Assembly: GCF_000308375.1 (NCBI RefSeq)
Contig: NZ_BAFQ01000102.1
Span: forward strand, 1-58,586
DNA from: Nocardia aobensis NBRC 100429
GTDB lineage: Bacteria; Actinomycetota; Actinomycetes; Mycobacteriales; Mycobacteriaceae
Direction of reading: 5' to 3'
Length of the DNA stretch: 58,586 nt
In this document: positions 21,128-30,007 of the stretch, one piece after another
Position numbering within the stretch: position 1 is the first letter of the stretch
Layout of the letters: each line of letters begins with the position of its first letter
Translations under genes and position numbers: made by a program
Notes under the pieces: model-generated
The model's database searches: none
Seen by the model: only the letters and a program-made list of their open reading frames with translations
Told to the model about the DNA's origin: nothing

Positions 21128-22723
21128 TCACGCGGCGTAGATGGTCACTCCGTCACGGACGGTGCGCAGGCAACGCGGGAGTTCGGCGCCCGCGTCCAAG
21201 GACGGCAGGCCGGGCACGCGGGAGCGCGGATCGGTGGACCAGCGTTGCACCGTGTCCGAGGCGGCGGCGACCACCAATTCCGTTGTGTCCCATATCGCAT
21301 AGTCGGCCGGAGCGCCGGGCACCAGCGTGCCGGCGATGCCGTCGCGCACGCCGCCTGCTCGCCACGCGCCACGGGTGGCGGCGGCGAAGGCCGCGCGCGG
21401 GGAGATGTGGTGTCCCGGGGTGCGGTGGTTCGCGGCCGCGCGGACGGCCTCCCACGGGTTCAGCGCCGTCACCGGGGCGTCGGAGCTGATGGCCAGGGAG
21501 ATGCCGGCGGCGGCCATCGCCGCGAACGGGTTGGTGGCCGCGGCGCGTTCGGCGCCCAGCCGGCTGGCGTACATTCCCTCGGCGCCACCCCAGGCGGCGT
21601 CGAATCCCGGTTGCACACTGGCGATCACACCGAATTCGGCCAGTTTCGCGATCTGGGCGGCATCGAGCAGTTCGGCGTGTTCGAGGCGGTGGCCGCGGGT
21701 GGCCACCGCCGGTGCGCCGAGTTCGCCGGCGACGCGGGCGAAGCCCTCGACCACCGCGTCGACGGCGGCGTCGCCGATGGCGTGGAATCCGGCCTGGATT
21801 CCCGCCTCGGTGCAGGCCCGGACGTGGGCGGCGATCGCCGCGGCGTCGAGGTAGGAGACGCCGGTGGTGTCGCGGTCGGCATACGGTTCGCGCAGCCAGG
21901 CGGTGTGGGAGCCGAACGAGCCGTCGACGAACAGGTCCCCGGCGAGCCCGTGCACGCCGAGTTCGCCGACCAGCGCCCGCGCCTCCTCGGCGGAGGTGAC
22001 GGCCTCGCCCCAATACGCCCGCACCTGCACACCGTGCTCGAATTCCAGCAATTCGCGCACATCGGTGCGTCCGGAGATCCGCGGGCCCGCGCATTCGTGA
22101 ACGGCGACCACACCGTGCGCGGCCGCGTAATCGAGTGCGGTGGCCCGGGCCCGGTCGCGCTGAGCGCCGTCGAGACCGTCGAGAGCGGCCTCGCGGACGA
22201 GGTGATGCGCGTCGGCGCGAAGCGGTACGCCGGCGGTGTATCCGGCGGCCGCGCGAACGGCGGCCACCGCGTCGAGCAGCGCGGTCGAGGCGACGGCGGA
22301 ATGGGCGTCCACACGGGACAGATAGACCGCGCGGCCGGGCCCGGCCGCGGCGTCGATCTCCTCGACCGTGGGCGGGCGTCCCTCGGGCCAGCGGGTCTCG
22401 TCCCAGCCGTCGCCGATGATCGTTCCGGAATGCGTGGCGGCGTACTCGCGCACCAGATCCAGGCACTGGGCGAGCGAATTCGCCTGGGACAGATCCAGAC
22501 CCGTCAGTTGCAGGCCCAGCGCGGTGACGTGCACGTGCGGATCGACGAAGGCCGGGGCGACGAAAGCGCCGTCCAGATCGATGATTTCGGCGTCGGGATG
22601 CAGGGCGCGGCCGGGACGTTCGGCGCCCAGCCAGACCACGGTGCCGTCGGTGACCGCCATCGCGGTCGCATCGGGGGAACTGGAACTGTAGATTCGGCCG
22701 CCGACCAGCAACTGGGTACTCAC
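21128..22723 (-). CDS. Amidohydrolase (YtcJ-type, metal dependent)
   Basis: This 531-residue protein belongs to the amidohydrolase_3 group of cytosolic TIM-barrel hydrolases. The N-terminal beta-sandwich (LLVGGRIYSS...IIDLDGAFVAPAFVDPHVH) ends in the metal-binding HxH (DPHVHVT). Later metal or catalytic candidates are FHAIGDAAVD, a GHRLEHAELL histidine pair, and SSDAPVTALNPW near the C-terminus. The GTG start at 22723 (VSTQLLVGG) places the sandwich normally. The substrate is not predictable. It sits between lnt and fxsA, the same position as the conserved hypothetical Rv2052c neighbourhood in M. tuberculosis, but it is a different type of protein as far as I can judge. Confidence 0.88.
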   Translation of the reverse strand: MSTQLLVGGRIYSSSSPDATAMAVTDGTVVWLGAERPGRALHPDAEIIDLDGAFVAPAFVDPHVHVTALGLQLTGLDLSQANSLAQCLDLVREYAATHSGTIIGDGWDETRWPEGRPPTVEEIDAAAGPGRAVYLSRVDAHSAVASTALLDAVAAVRAAAGYTAGVPLRADAHHLVREAALDGLDGAQRDRARATALDYAAAHGVVAVHECAGPRISGRTDVRELLEFEHGVQVRAYWGEAVTSAEEARALVGELGVHGLAGDLFVDGSFGSHTAWLREPYADRDTTGVSYLDAAAIAAHVRACTEAGIQAGFHAIGDAAVDAVVEGFARVAGELGAPAVATRGHRLEHAELLDAAQIAKLAEFGVIASVQPGFDAAWGGAEGMYASRLGAERAAATNPFAAMAAAGISLAISSDAPVTALNPWEAVRAAANHRTPGHHISPRAAFAAATRGAWRAGGVRDGIAGTLVPGAPADYAIWDTTELVVAAASDTVQRWSTDPRSRVPGLPSLDAGAELPRCLRTVRDGVTIYAA

Positions 22724-22773
22724 GGGTGACCAGTGTGCCGCACGGCCGGCGGCATGCGATCAGTGCGGGTCGG

Positions 22774-23256
22774 TCAGCGGGGCTCGATCATGCGCCGCGC
22801 GGGGCCCTGACCGTCGTCGTAGTACTGCTCGACGACCACGCCGTCGACGACCTCACCGGAGGGTTCCACCACCACGCCGCGATATCCGGTGGCCATGGTC
22901 AGCCGATCGATGCGCCGCAGCGCCGCGGCCGAGACCAGCGGTCGCAGCAGTGCGCGGGTGGGCAGGAGCAGCAGCAGTCCGAACACCGAGGTGACCAGAC
23001 CGGGAACGAACATCAGCAGCGCGCCCACCCCGACCAGCGCGCCGTCGGCGACGGCGGTACTCGGGGCGATTTCGCCGCGCCTGGCCCGGCGGAACTGCTG
23101 GAAGACCCGGCGGCCCTGAGAACGCACCAGGATCAGCCCGAGCGCGGATCCGGCGATGAGCAGCAGAATGGTCGGCACGGCACCGATGAGGTGGCCGACC
23201 ACGACCAGCGCCGCGATCTCGACAACGAGATAGAGGGCGAACAACAGGGCGGGCAT
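22774..23256 (-). CDS. fxsA: FxsA family membrane protein
   Basis: This 160-residue protein starts at ATG 23256, with AAAGGA eight bases upstream. The first 70 residues hold two membrane helices separated by a small loop (FALYLVVEIAALVVVGHLIG and a second after AVPTILLLIAGSALG). A cytoplasmic loop RSQGRRVFQQFRRARRGE follows, then a third, Gly/Val/Pro-rich hydrophobic region (VGVGALLMFVPGLVTSVFGLLLLLP). This is the FxsA pattern; in E. coli overproduced FxsA relieves F-plasmid exclusion of phage T7, but the native role is unclear. It is in the mycobacterial order rbpA-lnt/ppm1-fxsA. Confidence 0.9.
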   Translation of the reverse strand: MPALLFALYLVVEIAALVVVGHLIGAVPTILLLIAGSALGLILVRSQGRRVFQQFRRARRGEIAPSTAVADGALVGVGALLMFVPGLVTSVFGLLLLLPTRALLRPLVSAAALRRIDRLTMATGYRGVVVEPSGEVVDGVVVEQYYDDGQGPARRMIEPR

Positions 23257-23341
23257 CGGCGATCCTTTCCACGATCTACCCTGCCCAACGCGCGACGGCT
23301 CCGATTTTCTCCCGATCCGGGCATATCGCCCCAGACCTGGG

Positions 23342-24001
23342 TCAGGTACCCGGTGTGACCAGCCCGGTTTCATAGGCCAGCACGACCGCCTGCACCCGGT
23401 CGCGCAATCCCAGCTTGGTCAGCACCCGGCCGACGTGCGTCTTCACCGTGGCCTCCGACAGATACAGCTCGGCGGCGATCTCGGCGTTGGAGCGCCCGGC
23501 GGCGATCTGTTCGAGCACCTCGCGTTCGCGCGCGGTGAGCACGTCGAGCACCGACGGGTCGCGCACGCGGGCGGGGTCGGCGGCGATCAACCGGTTCAGC
23601 AGCCGTTTGGTCACCTTCGGCGAGACCACGGCGTCGCCGGCCGCGACGCTGCGGATCGCGGAGATCAGATCCTCGGGCGGGGTGTCCTTGAGCAGGAAGC
23701 CACTGGCTCCGGCGCGCAGCGCGCCGAGCGCGTGTTCGTCGAGGTCGAAGGTGGTCATCACCAGAACCCGGCTGCCGCAACCCGATTCGAGGATCTGGGC
23801 GGTCGCGGCGACGCCGTCGACCACGGGCATCCGCACATCCATCAGCACCACGTCGGGGGCCAGTTCACCGGCCAGGCGCACGGCGGTCGCGCCGTTGTCG
23901 GCCTCGGCGACCACGTCGACGTCCGGGTGCGCGCCCAGCACCATCTTCAGTCCGGCGCGCATGAGTTCCTGGTCGTCGACGACGAGTACGGTGATCGGCA
24001 C
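23342..24001 (-). CDS. NarL/LuxR-family response regulator
   Basis: The 219-residue regulator has a receiver domain with acidic pair Asp9-Asp10, phospho-acceptor Asp55 (VLMDVRMP), conserved Thr (VMTTFD) and Lys (FLLKDTPP). After a short linker comes a LuxR-type helix-turn-helix: LTAREREVLEQIAAGRSN, then EATVKTHVGRVLTKLGLRDR. The start is GTG at 24001. The cognate sensor kinase gene lies 31 bases upstream and is co-transcribed. The regulon is not visible; the fxsA gene downstream is separated by 85 bases and could be independent. Confidence 0.95.
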   Translation of the reverse strand: MPITVLVVDDQELMRAGLKMVLGAHPDVDVVAEADNGATAVRLAGELAPDVVLMDVRMPVVDGVAATAQILESGCGSRVLVMTTFDLDEHALGALRAGASGFLLKDTPPEDLISAIRSVAAGDAVVSPKVTKRLLNRLIAADPARVRDPSVLDVLTAREREVLEQIAAGRSNAEIAAELYLSEATVKTHVGRVLTKLGLRDRVQAVVLAYETGLVTPGT

Positions 24002-24032
24002 CGCACCAATCTAACCGGGACTCCTCCCCCGG

Positions 24033-25253
24033 TCAGTCGGGTAGTTCGCGCTGCAGGGGAATGGTGGCGCAGACGCGCCAGCCGCCCTCGGGGCGTCGTC
24101 CCACCTCGAGGGTGCCGCCGAGCACCGCGATCCGCTCCCGCATCCCGACCAGTCCGAGGCCGCTGCCGGCGATGCCGTTGCGCAGTGCGGTGTCATCCAC
24201 GACAGGCGCCTTCGCCGCCACGGTGGACCCGGTCGCGGCCGGTCCGGCATCGCCCCGGTCGAGGACCTCGACCAGCACGTCCGCATCGCGCCGGCGCACC
24301 CGCACCCACGCCTGCGGGTCGGGGCCGGCGTGGCGGAAGGTGTTGGTCAGCGATTCCTGCACGATGCGGTGCATGCCGAGGCTCACCTCGGGCGCGACGT
24401 CGTCGAGTTCCCCGGTGAGTTCCAATTCCACGGCGAGCCCGGCGTTGCGCATCATCTCCACCACCTTCGCCAGCCCGGCGGTGCCGTGCTGCGGTAGCTG
24501 TTCCGGGGCGTGTTCGGTGCGCAACAGTTCGACGGTGCGGCGCAGTTCGCGCAGCGCCTCGCGGCCGGTCGCGGCGATGGTGGCCAATGCCTGTTCGGCG
24601 ATCTCCGGATCGCGGCGCAGCGCGTATTTCGCCCCGTCGGCCTGCACGATGATGACGCTGACCGCGTGCGCGACCACATCGTGGAGTTCGCGGGCGATGC
24701 GGGTGCGTTCGGTCGAGACCGCGTCGTGGGCGCTGCGTTCGCGGTCGTAGTCGGCGACGGCGAGCCGGGCCGCGACCTCGGCGTCATAGGCGTGGCGGGC
24801 GCCGAGGAATTCCGCGAGGGTCCAGCACAGCGCGTAGAACATGATGAGGAAGCCGATGACGATCGGCACCGACTGGTCGACCACGGCCAGGGAGAACGCC
24901 CCGTCCACCGCGAGGCCGACGAGATACAGCAGCCCCTCACGCCGGCCCACGTACGCGACGAGCGTGTAGAGCGCGACGCCGACCGCCAGCAGCGCCGGGG
25001 GCTGCAGATCCTCGTGCAGCACCACGCTCACCGCGCTGGTCGTGATCGACAACACCAGCAGCGCGACCGCGCTGGCCCGCGGATAGCTGCGCCGCCAGAT
25101 CACCGGCACCGGTACGAGCAGGCCGAGGATCAGATAGACGATCGCGTGATCCTTGCCGCCGAGCGTGAGCAGATCGAGCAGCACCAGTGCGGCCGCGAGG
25201 ATGGAATCGGCGACCATGGGTTTGCCACGGAGCCACAGACTGAATCGGCGCAC
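24033..25253 (-). CDS. Sensor histidine kinase (HisKA_3, NarX/DesK type)
   Basis: The 406-residue kinase has about five membrane helices in the first 150 residues with very short external loops, so it probably senses a membrane or intramembrane signal. The dimerisation domain carries RTRIARELHDVVAHAV with the phospho-accepting His near residue 190. The ATPase domain has a degenerate N-box near the MHRIVQESLTNTFRHAG segment and the G-box GLGLVGMRERIAVLGG. An insertion of about 20 residues rich in Ala/Thr lies just before the G-box. The start is GTG at 25253, with the TauE-like gene divergent on the other side. Confidence 0.95.
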   Translation of the reverse strand: MRRFSLWLRGKPMVADSILAAALVLLDLLTLGGKDHAIVYLILGLLVPVPVIWRRSYPRASAVALLVLSITTSAVSVVLHEDLQPPALLAVGVALYTLVAYVGRREGLLYLVGLAVDGAFSLAVVDQSVPIVIGFLIMFYALCWTLAEFLGARHAYDAEVAARLAVADYDRERSAHDAVSTERTRIARELHDVVAHAVSVIIVQADGAKYALRRDPEIAEQALATIAATGREALRELRRTVELLRTEHAPEQLPQHGTAGLAKVVEMMRNAGLAVELELTGELDDVAPEVSLGMHRIVQESLTNTFRHAGPDPQAWVRVRRRDADVLVEVLDRGDAGPAATGSTVAAKAPVVDDTALRNGIAGSGLGLVGMRERIAVLGGTLEVGRRPEGGWRVCATIPLQRELPD

Positions 25254-25333
25254 CCGCTCAGCCTAGGTGGCCCCACCGCAGTCTCGGGCGCCACGATTTG
25301 CCGCACGTCGCGAACTCTGATTGTGTCGCCGAC

Positions 25334-26101
25334 GTGGATGTGGCTGATTGGGCGGTGCTGCTGCCCGCGGCCACGGTCGCGGGCTGGGTGGATGCCGTGG
25401 TGGGCGGCGGCGGGCTGATCATTCTGCCGACCCTGCTGCTGGTGGCGCCGACGCTGGCCCCCCAGACCGCCCTGGGCACGAACAAGATCGCCGCATTCGC
25501 CGGAACCAGCGCCGCCGCCCTGACTTTCGCGCGCCGGGTGCCGATGAACCGGCCGCTGATGCTGTCGGGAGCGGTGATCGCGGCGTGCGCGGCGGCCGCC
25601 GGTTCGGCCGCGGTGGCGCTGATCGACCGGCGCTATTTCATCCCGATCGTGATGGCGGTGCTGATCGGTGTTGCGATCGTGGTGGCGACACGGCCCTCGA
25701 TCGGGGTGACGATGGCCACCCACCCGCCGACCCGGCGCCGCACGATCCTGGTGGTGGGCCTGTCGGCCGGATTGATCGGCGGTTACGACGGGCTGGTCGG
25801 TCCCGGCACCGGCACCTTCCTGATCATCTCCTTCGCCACCCTGCTGGGTACCGAGTTCGTGCGCGCCGCAGCCATGGCGAAGGTGATCAACTGCGGTTCC
25901 AATCTCGGCGCGCTGATTCTGCTCGCCGCCACCGGGCACATCATCTGGTCGGTGGGCCTGGGCATGGCGGTGGCGAATATCGCGGGGTCCGTGGTGGGTT
26001 CGCGGATGGCGCTCGCCCGCGGCGCCGGGTTCGTGCGCGCGGTGCTGCTGGTCGTGGTGACCGCGATGGTCATTCGCCTCGGCTGGCAGCAGTTCGGCTG
26101 A
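25334..26101 (+). CDS. TauE/SafE-family membrane transporter
   Basis: This member of the TauE/SafE (DUF81) family exports or imports sulfite, sulfoacetate or related anions in characterised cases. The family motifs are present: GWVDAVVGGGGLIILPTLL near the N-terminus, LGTNKIAAFAGT, and in the second half GGYDGLVGPGTGTFLI and AKVINCGSNLGAL. Eight hydrophobic segments fit the usual topology. A TTG at 25298 would add 12 residues; I chose GTG 25334 because the hydrophobic core begins shortly after it. No Shine-Dalgarno sequence is clear, so the start is uncertain and could be leaderless. Confidence 0.88.
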   Translation: MDVADWAVLLPAATVAGWVDAVVGGGGLIILPTLLLVAPTLAPQTALGTNKIAAFAGTSAAALTFARRVPMNRPLMLSGAVIAACAAAAGSAAVALIDRRYFIPIVMAVLIGVAIVVATRPSIGVTMATHPPTRRRTILVVGLSAGLIGGYDGLVGPGTGTFLIISFATLLGTEFVRAAAMAKVINCGSNLGALILLAATGHIIWSVGLGMAVANIAGSVVGSRMALARGAGFVRAVLLVVVTAMVIRLGWQQFG

Positions 26102-26108
26102 GCCGCGC

Positions 26109-26762
26109 TCAGCAGCGCGCCTCCGCGGTCAGATGCCGCCCGGCCGAGAGCCAGGGCGCCAGCACCCGCGACGTGGTCTCGCGAATGGTGCGATGCAGTC
26201 GCTCCCCGTCCTCGATCGCGTGGCGGCCGGAGAACAGCACGGTCAGCGCGCCCGACACCGCGCCGACGACGGCGCCGACCAGCGCGGCCGCGCCGACCTC
26301 GTCCAATTCGTCGGGGAACGCGTCGCGCAGCCGCCGCGCGATCTCCTGCTGCGCGGCCAGCTGGGCGTGTGCGGCCCGGCCGCTCACGGCGGGAACGGTG
26401 CGCGAGACCTGGGCGCGCAACACCGCGATTCGGGCCGCGAGATCGTCGCCGAGGTGGTCACCGGGATTGTCGCCGGCGGCACGCAGCGCGCGCAGCAGCA
26501 CCTCGACGGGCCGTTCGTCACTGCGGCGGCTCGCGATCGCGGCCACCGCCGCGGTCACGCGTTCGTCGGGTTCGGGGAAGAGCAGTTCCTCTTTGCTCTC
26601 GAAGTAGTTGAAGAATGTTCTGGTACCCACCTCGGCGGTCGCGGCGATATCGGCGACGGTGGTCGCCTCGTAGCCGCGCGATTCGAACAGGTCGGCGGCA
26701 GCCTCGAGGAGGGAGCGGCGGGTGCGTTCCCGCTTGCGGTCACGGAGTGCGGATGGCGGCAC
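26109..26762 (-). CDS. TetR-family transcriptional regulator
   Basis: The regulator has a classical TetR N-terminal domain: RKRERTRRSLLEAAADLFESRGYEATTV leads into the helix-turn-helix IAATAEVGTRTFFNYFESKEELL. The C-terminal ligand domain is helical and Ala-rich, with RQTVPAVSGR-like and GAVVGAVSGALT stretches as in many mycobacterial TetR proteins. A GTG at 26762 gives 217 residues. A longer GTG start at 26840 would add about 26 residues with no similarity and would sit next to the proposed operator repeats. It overlaps no gene; it converges on the TauE-like gene with only 7 bases between stops and is divergent from tldD. Confidence 0.9.
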   Translation of the reverse strand: MPPSALRDRKRERTRRSLLEAAADLFESRGYEATTVADIAATAEVGTRTFFNYFESKEELLFPEPDERVTAAVAAIASRRSDERPVEVLLRALRAAGDNPGDHLGDDLAARIAVLRAQVSRTVPAVSGRAAHAQLAAQQEIARRLRDAFPDELDEVGAAALVGAVVGAVSGALTVLFSGRHAIEDGERLHRTIRETTSRVLAPWLSAGRHLTAEARC

Positions 26763-26849
26763 GCGGGCAGACAGTACGCCATCGGTGCCGCAACCTGCGG
26801 CAGGCTGCGCGTTTCGCGCGCGTTTCAGTCCGTGCCACACCGCATTTCG

Positions 26850-26878
26850 TGCATGTTTGCATCAGCTGCACACTTGCA
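26850..26878. promoter_or_regulatory. Twin TGCA-n4-TGCA repeats between tetR and tldD
   Basis: Two similar 12-mers, TGCATGTTTGCA (26850-26861) and TGCACACTTGCA (26867-26878), lie in the 206-base region between the divergent TetR gene and tldD. The patch is AT-richer than its surroundings. It may be the operator through which the TetR protein controls itself and perhaps tldD/pmbA. This is an inference from position only. Confidence 0.35.
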
Positions 26879-26968
26879 CGGCGTGTCGCATTGGGGCCCG
26901 GAGTGTTTCGCCGCACCCGTCGGCGAATCTGTTGGCCCGGTCGGCGGTCAGCAATTAGCGTAGGCCGG

Positions 26969-28492
26969 GTGAGCATCGCATCCGCGACCGTGGACGAACA
27001 GTTCCGCGCGCTACCGCTGGCCGCCCTGACCGACGCGGCGCTGACGGCGGCACGCGCGGCCGGCGCCGAACACGCCGATCTGCGGGTGCACCGGCTGGTG
27101 ACGCAATCGATCCGATTGCGCGACGGCCGGGTCGAGTCCGTCGACAACGCCGTCGACCTGGGCTTCGCGGTCCGGGTGATCGTCGACGGCACCTGGGGTT
27201 TCGCCTCGCACTGCGAGCTGACGTCCGCGACCGCCGTGGCGGTGGCCCAGCGCGCGGTCACGGTCGCGGCCACCGTGCGGGCGCTCAACCGCGAGCGGGT
27301 CGAACTCGCCGACGAACCGGTCTACCGCGACGCCACCTGGGTCTCGCCCTACGACGTGGACCAGTTCACCGTGCCGACGCCGGAGAAGGTCGCGCTGCTG
27401 CAGGACTATTCGCAGCGCCTGTCCTCGGCCACGGGCATCGATCACGTCACGGCCTCGGTGCTGCAGGTCAAGGAGCAGACCTACTACGCCGACACCGCGG
27501 GTTCCACGATCACTCAGCAGCGGGTGCGGCTGCATCCGCAACTCGAGGCGATCACCGTCGACGCGGCGACGGGCGGTTTCGAGACCATGCGAACGCTCGC
27601 CGCCCCCGCAGGGCGCGGATGGGAGTACGTCACCGGCGCCGACGGAGTCTGGGACTGGGGCGACGAATTGGCCCGGATACCGCAGTGGCTGGCCGAGAAG
27701 GTCGCCGCGCCCTCGGTGACGCCGGGTCCCACCGACCTGGTGATCGATCCGACCAATCTGTGGCTGACGATTCACGAATCCATCGGTCACGCCACCGAAT
27801 ACGATCGCGCGATCGGCTACGAATCGGCCTACGCCGGAACCTCCTTCGCCACCCCCGACAAGCTCGGGACGCTGCGCTACGGCACCCCGATCATGCACGT
27901 CACCGGCGACCGGACCCAGGAGCACGGCCTGGCGACGGTCGGCTACGACGACGAGGGGGTGGCCGGGCAACGCTGGGATCTGGTGCGAGACGGCACCCTG
28001 GTCGGCTATCAGCTCGACCGGGTCTTCGCGCCACGTCTCGGGGTGCCCCGGTCCAACGGCTGCTCCTACGCCGATTCCGCCCACCACGTGCCGATTCAGC
28101 GCATGGCCAACGTGTCGCTGCAGCCCGATCCGCAGACCGATACCAGCACCGCCGAGCTGATCTCGCGCGTCGAAGACGGCATCTACATCGTCGGTGACCG
28201 ATCCTGGTCGATCGACATGCAGCGCTACAACTTCCAGTTCACCGGGCAGCGTTTCTTCCGGATCCGCAACGGGGAGCTGGCCGGACAGCTGCGCGATGTC
28301 GCCTACCAGGCCACCACCACCGACTTCTGGGGCGCGATGGAAGCCGTCGGCGGCCCGTCGACCTGGGTCCTGGGCGGGGCGTTCAACTGCGGTAAGGCCC
28401 AGCCCGGCCAGGTCGCGGCGGTATCGCACGGGTGCCCGTCGGTGCTGGTGCGTGGGGTGAACATCCTCAACACCCGCCAGGAGGCAGGGTGA
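26969..28492 (+). CDS. tldD: TldD-type metalloprotease subunit
   Basis: The 507-residue protein starts at GTG 26969. It belongs to the TldD/PmbA family, whose heterodimers cut unfolded or modified peptides, mature microcins and degrade CcdA in E. coli. The zinc-binding HExxxH motif of TldD is present as HESIGHATEYD, about residue 268, with a downstream Cys/His-containing C-terminal region (SNGCSYADSAHH, GGAFNCGKAQPGQ). The pmbA-like partner gene follows on the same strand. The TGA stop lies in CAGGAGGCAGGGTGA, a 15-bp sequence repeated 71 bases further on at the start of the partner gene. Confidence 0.94.
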   Translation: MSIASATVDEQFRALPLAALTDAALTAARAAGAEHADLRVHRLVTQSIRLRDGRVESVDNAVDLGFAVRVIVDGTWGFASHCELTSATAVAVAQRAVTVAATVRALNRERVELADEPVYRDATWVSPYDVDQFTVPTPEKVALLQDYSQRLSSATGIDHVTASVLQVKEQTYYADTAGSTITQQRVRLHPQLEAITVDAATGGFETMRTLAAPAGRGWEYVTGADGVWDWGDELARIPQWLAEKVAAPSVTPGPTDLVIDPTNLWLTIHESIGHATEYDRAIGYESAYAGTSFATPDKLGTLRYGTPIMHVTGDRTQEHGLATVGYDDEGVAGQRWDLVRDGTLVGYQLDRVFAPRLGVPRSNGCSYADSAHHVPIQRMANVSLQPDPQTDTSTAELISRVEDGIYIVGDRSWSIDMQRYNFQFTGQRFFRIRNGELAGQLRDVAYQATTTDFWGAMEAVGGPSTWVLGGAFNCGKAQPGQVAAVSHGCPSVLVRGVNILNTRQEAG

Positions 28493-28563
28493 GTAACACT
28501 CGCGCAGCCACTCATCCTGCCGACCGGGTGCGGGTGTCCCGCAAGACACAGGAGGCAGGGTGA
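28478..28563 (+). repeat. 15-bp direct repeat flanking a 56-bp insert at the tldD/pmbA junction
   Basis: CAGGAGGCAGGGTGA occurs at 28478-28492 and again at 28549-28563. Each copy contains a Shine-Dalgarno-like AGGAGG, a stop TGA and an overlapping GTG start. The first copy holds the tldD stop, the second the start of the pmbA-like gene. Between them a GTG at 28489 opens a 24-codon frame that ends in the second copy. The 56-base insert shares a spaced pattern with the cobH/cobIJ junction at 40554-40595. Confidence 0.75.
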
Positions 28564-29999
28564 ACGGCCACGGTTCGGAATTCGCAGACAACACGGGAGG
28601 CCGGTCGGTGACGATGATGCACGGCGCGGAGGTCGTGGAGCGGGCGCTGGCCGTCGCACGCGCGGACGAGACGATCGTCATCGTCACCGACGCGTCGGAG
28701 GCCTCGCTGCGCTGGGCCGGTAATTCCATGACCACCAACGGGTCGTCGGTGTCGCGGTCCTGGGCGGTGGTGTCGATCCTGCGCGAGGGCCCGCGCTCGG
28801 CGCGGGTGGGCAGTGTCGGTTCCACGAGCGTGGACCCCGCCGAGATCGAGGCAGTGGTGCGCAGTGCCGAAGAGGCGGCTCGCACCGCCGAGCCCGCCGC
28901 CGACGCGATGCCGCTGCTGGACCCGGAAAACGCGGGCGCGCAACCGGATTCGGAGTGGTCGGGCCCGGTGCGCGAAACCGGTATCGAGGTGTTCACCGGA
29001 CTCGCCGGTGAGCTCGCGGTCGGATTCGCCGGCGCCGACCGGCTCTACGGTTTCGCCCATCATCAGCTGCACACCACCTGGCTGGGCACGTCGACCGGTA
29101 TCCGCCGCCGGTGGACCGAGCCCACCGGATCCATCGAGATCAACGGCAAACGCGGCGACAACGATCCGGCCAGCGCCTGGGTGGGCGCGCCGACCGCCGA
29201 CTTCGCCGATATCGGCGTCACCGCACTGCTGGCCGAGCTGAGCCGGCGCCTGGACTGGTGCGCCCGCCGGGTCGAACTGCCGGCCGGCCGCTACCCCACC
29301 CTGCTACCGCCCTCGGCGGTGGCGGATCTGCTCATTCCGATGCTGTGGTCGATGGACGGGCGCGGCGCCCACGAGGGACACACCGCATTCGCCCGGGCCG
29401 GCGGCACCCGCGTCGGCGAGCGCCTCACCGACCTGCCGCTGACGTTGTACTCGGACCCGGCCGCCGCCGGATTGGAGTACCGGCCGTTCGTGGCGACCGC
29501 GGCCTCGTCGGAGACGTCCTCGATCTTCGACAACGGCCTGTCGGCCGGTCGCGTCGACTGGCTGCGCGAGGGAGTGATCGAGTCGCTGATCTATCCACGC
29601 GCCGTGGCCGCGCAGTACGACGCTCCCGTCACGGTGGCCGGTGAGAATCTGCTGCTCAGCGGCGGGACGGATCGCACGCTCGAGCAGATGATCGCCACCA
29701 CCGAGCGCGGTCTGCTGCTGACCTGCCTGTGGTACATCCGTGAGGTCGATCCGGCCACCCTCTTGCAGACGGGCCTGACCCGCGACGGCGTGTATCTGGT
29801 GGAGGACGGCGCGGTCACCGCCGCGGTGAACAACTTCCGCTTCAACGAGAGCCCGCTGGATCTGCTGCGCCGCGCCACCGAGGTCGGCGCCACCGAGATC
29901 ACACTGCCGCGCGAATGGAAGGACTGGTTCACCCGCACGGCCATGCCGCCGATGCGTATCCCCGACTTCCACATGTCCTCGGTCAGCCAGGCGACCTGA
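28560..29999 (+). CDS. PmbA/TldE-like partner metallopeptidase subunit
   Basis: The 479-residue protein starts at GTG 28560 behind AGGAGGCAGG. It is a TldD/PmbA-family protein without the HExxxH motif, as expected for the non-catalytic partner subunit of the TldD/TldE heterodimer. The N-terminal half carries TDASEASLRWAGNSMTTNG, the fold that mirrors the TldD repeat. The C-terminal half has GENLLLSGGTDRTLEQMI and GLLLTCLWYIREVDPATL, both characteristic of actinobacterial members. Translation is probably coupled to tldD or to the 24-codon frame between them. The stop TGA is part of the palindrome CTGAGCGCTCAG shared with the convergent reductase gene. Confidence 0.92.
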   Translation: MNGHGSEFADNTGGRSVTMMHGAEVVERALAVARADETIVIVTDASEASLRWAGNSMTTNGSSVSRSWAVVSILREGPRSARVGSVGSTSVDPAEIEAVVRSAEEAARTAEPAADAMPLLDPENAGAQPDSEWSGPVRETGIEVFTGLAGELAVGFAGADRLYGFAHHQLHTTWLGTSTGIRRRWTEPTGSIEINGKRGDNDPASAWVGAPTADFADIGVTALLAELSRRLDWCARRVELPAGRYPTLLPPSAVADLLIPMLWSMDGRGAHEGHTAFARAGGTRVGERLTDLPLTLYSDPAAAGLEYRPFVATAASSETSSIFDNGLSAGRVDWLREGVIESLIYPRAVAAQYDAPVTVAGENLLLSGGTDRTLEQMIATTERGLLLTCLWYIREVDPATLLQTGLTRDGVYLVEDGAVTAAVNNFRFNESPLDLLRRATEVGATEITLPREWKDWFTRTAMPPMRIPDFHMSSVSQAT

Positions 30000-30007
30000 G
30001 CGCTCAG
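29996..30007. repeat. CTGAGCGCTCAG palindrome supplying both convergent stop codons (copy 2 of 4)
   Basis: The palindrome places the TGA stop of the pmbA-like gene (29997-29999) and the TGA stop of the convergent reductase gene (30006-30004) four bases apart, separated only by GCGC. The core TGAGCGCTCA is the same as at 2749, 40535 and 40610. Confidence 0.8.

Noticed and set aside
27011..28996. 661-codon reverse frame opposite tldD and pmbA
   Set aside because: Both forward genes are well conserved peptidase subunits; the reverse frame crosses their junction without domains.
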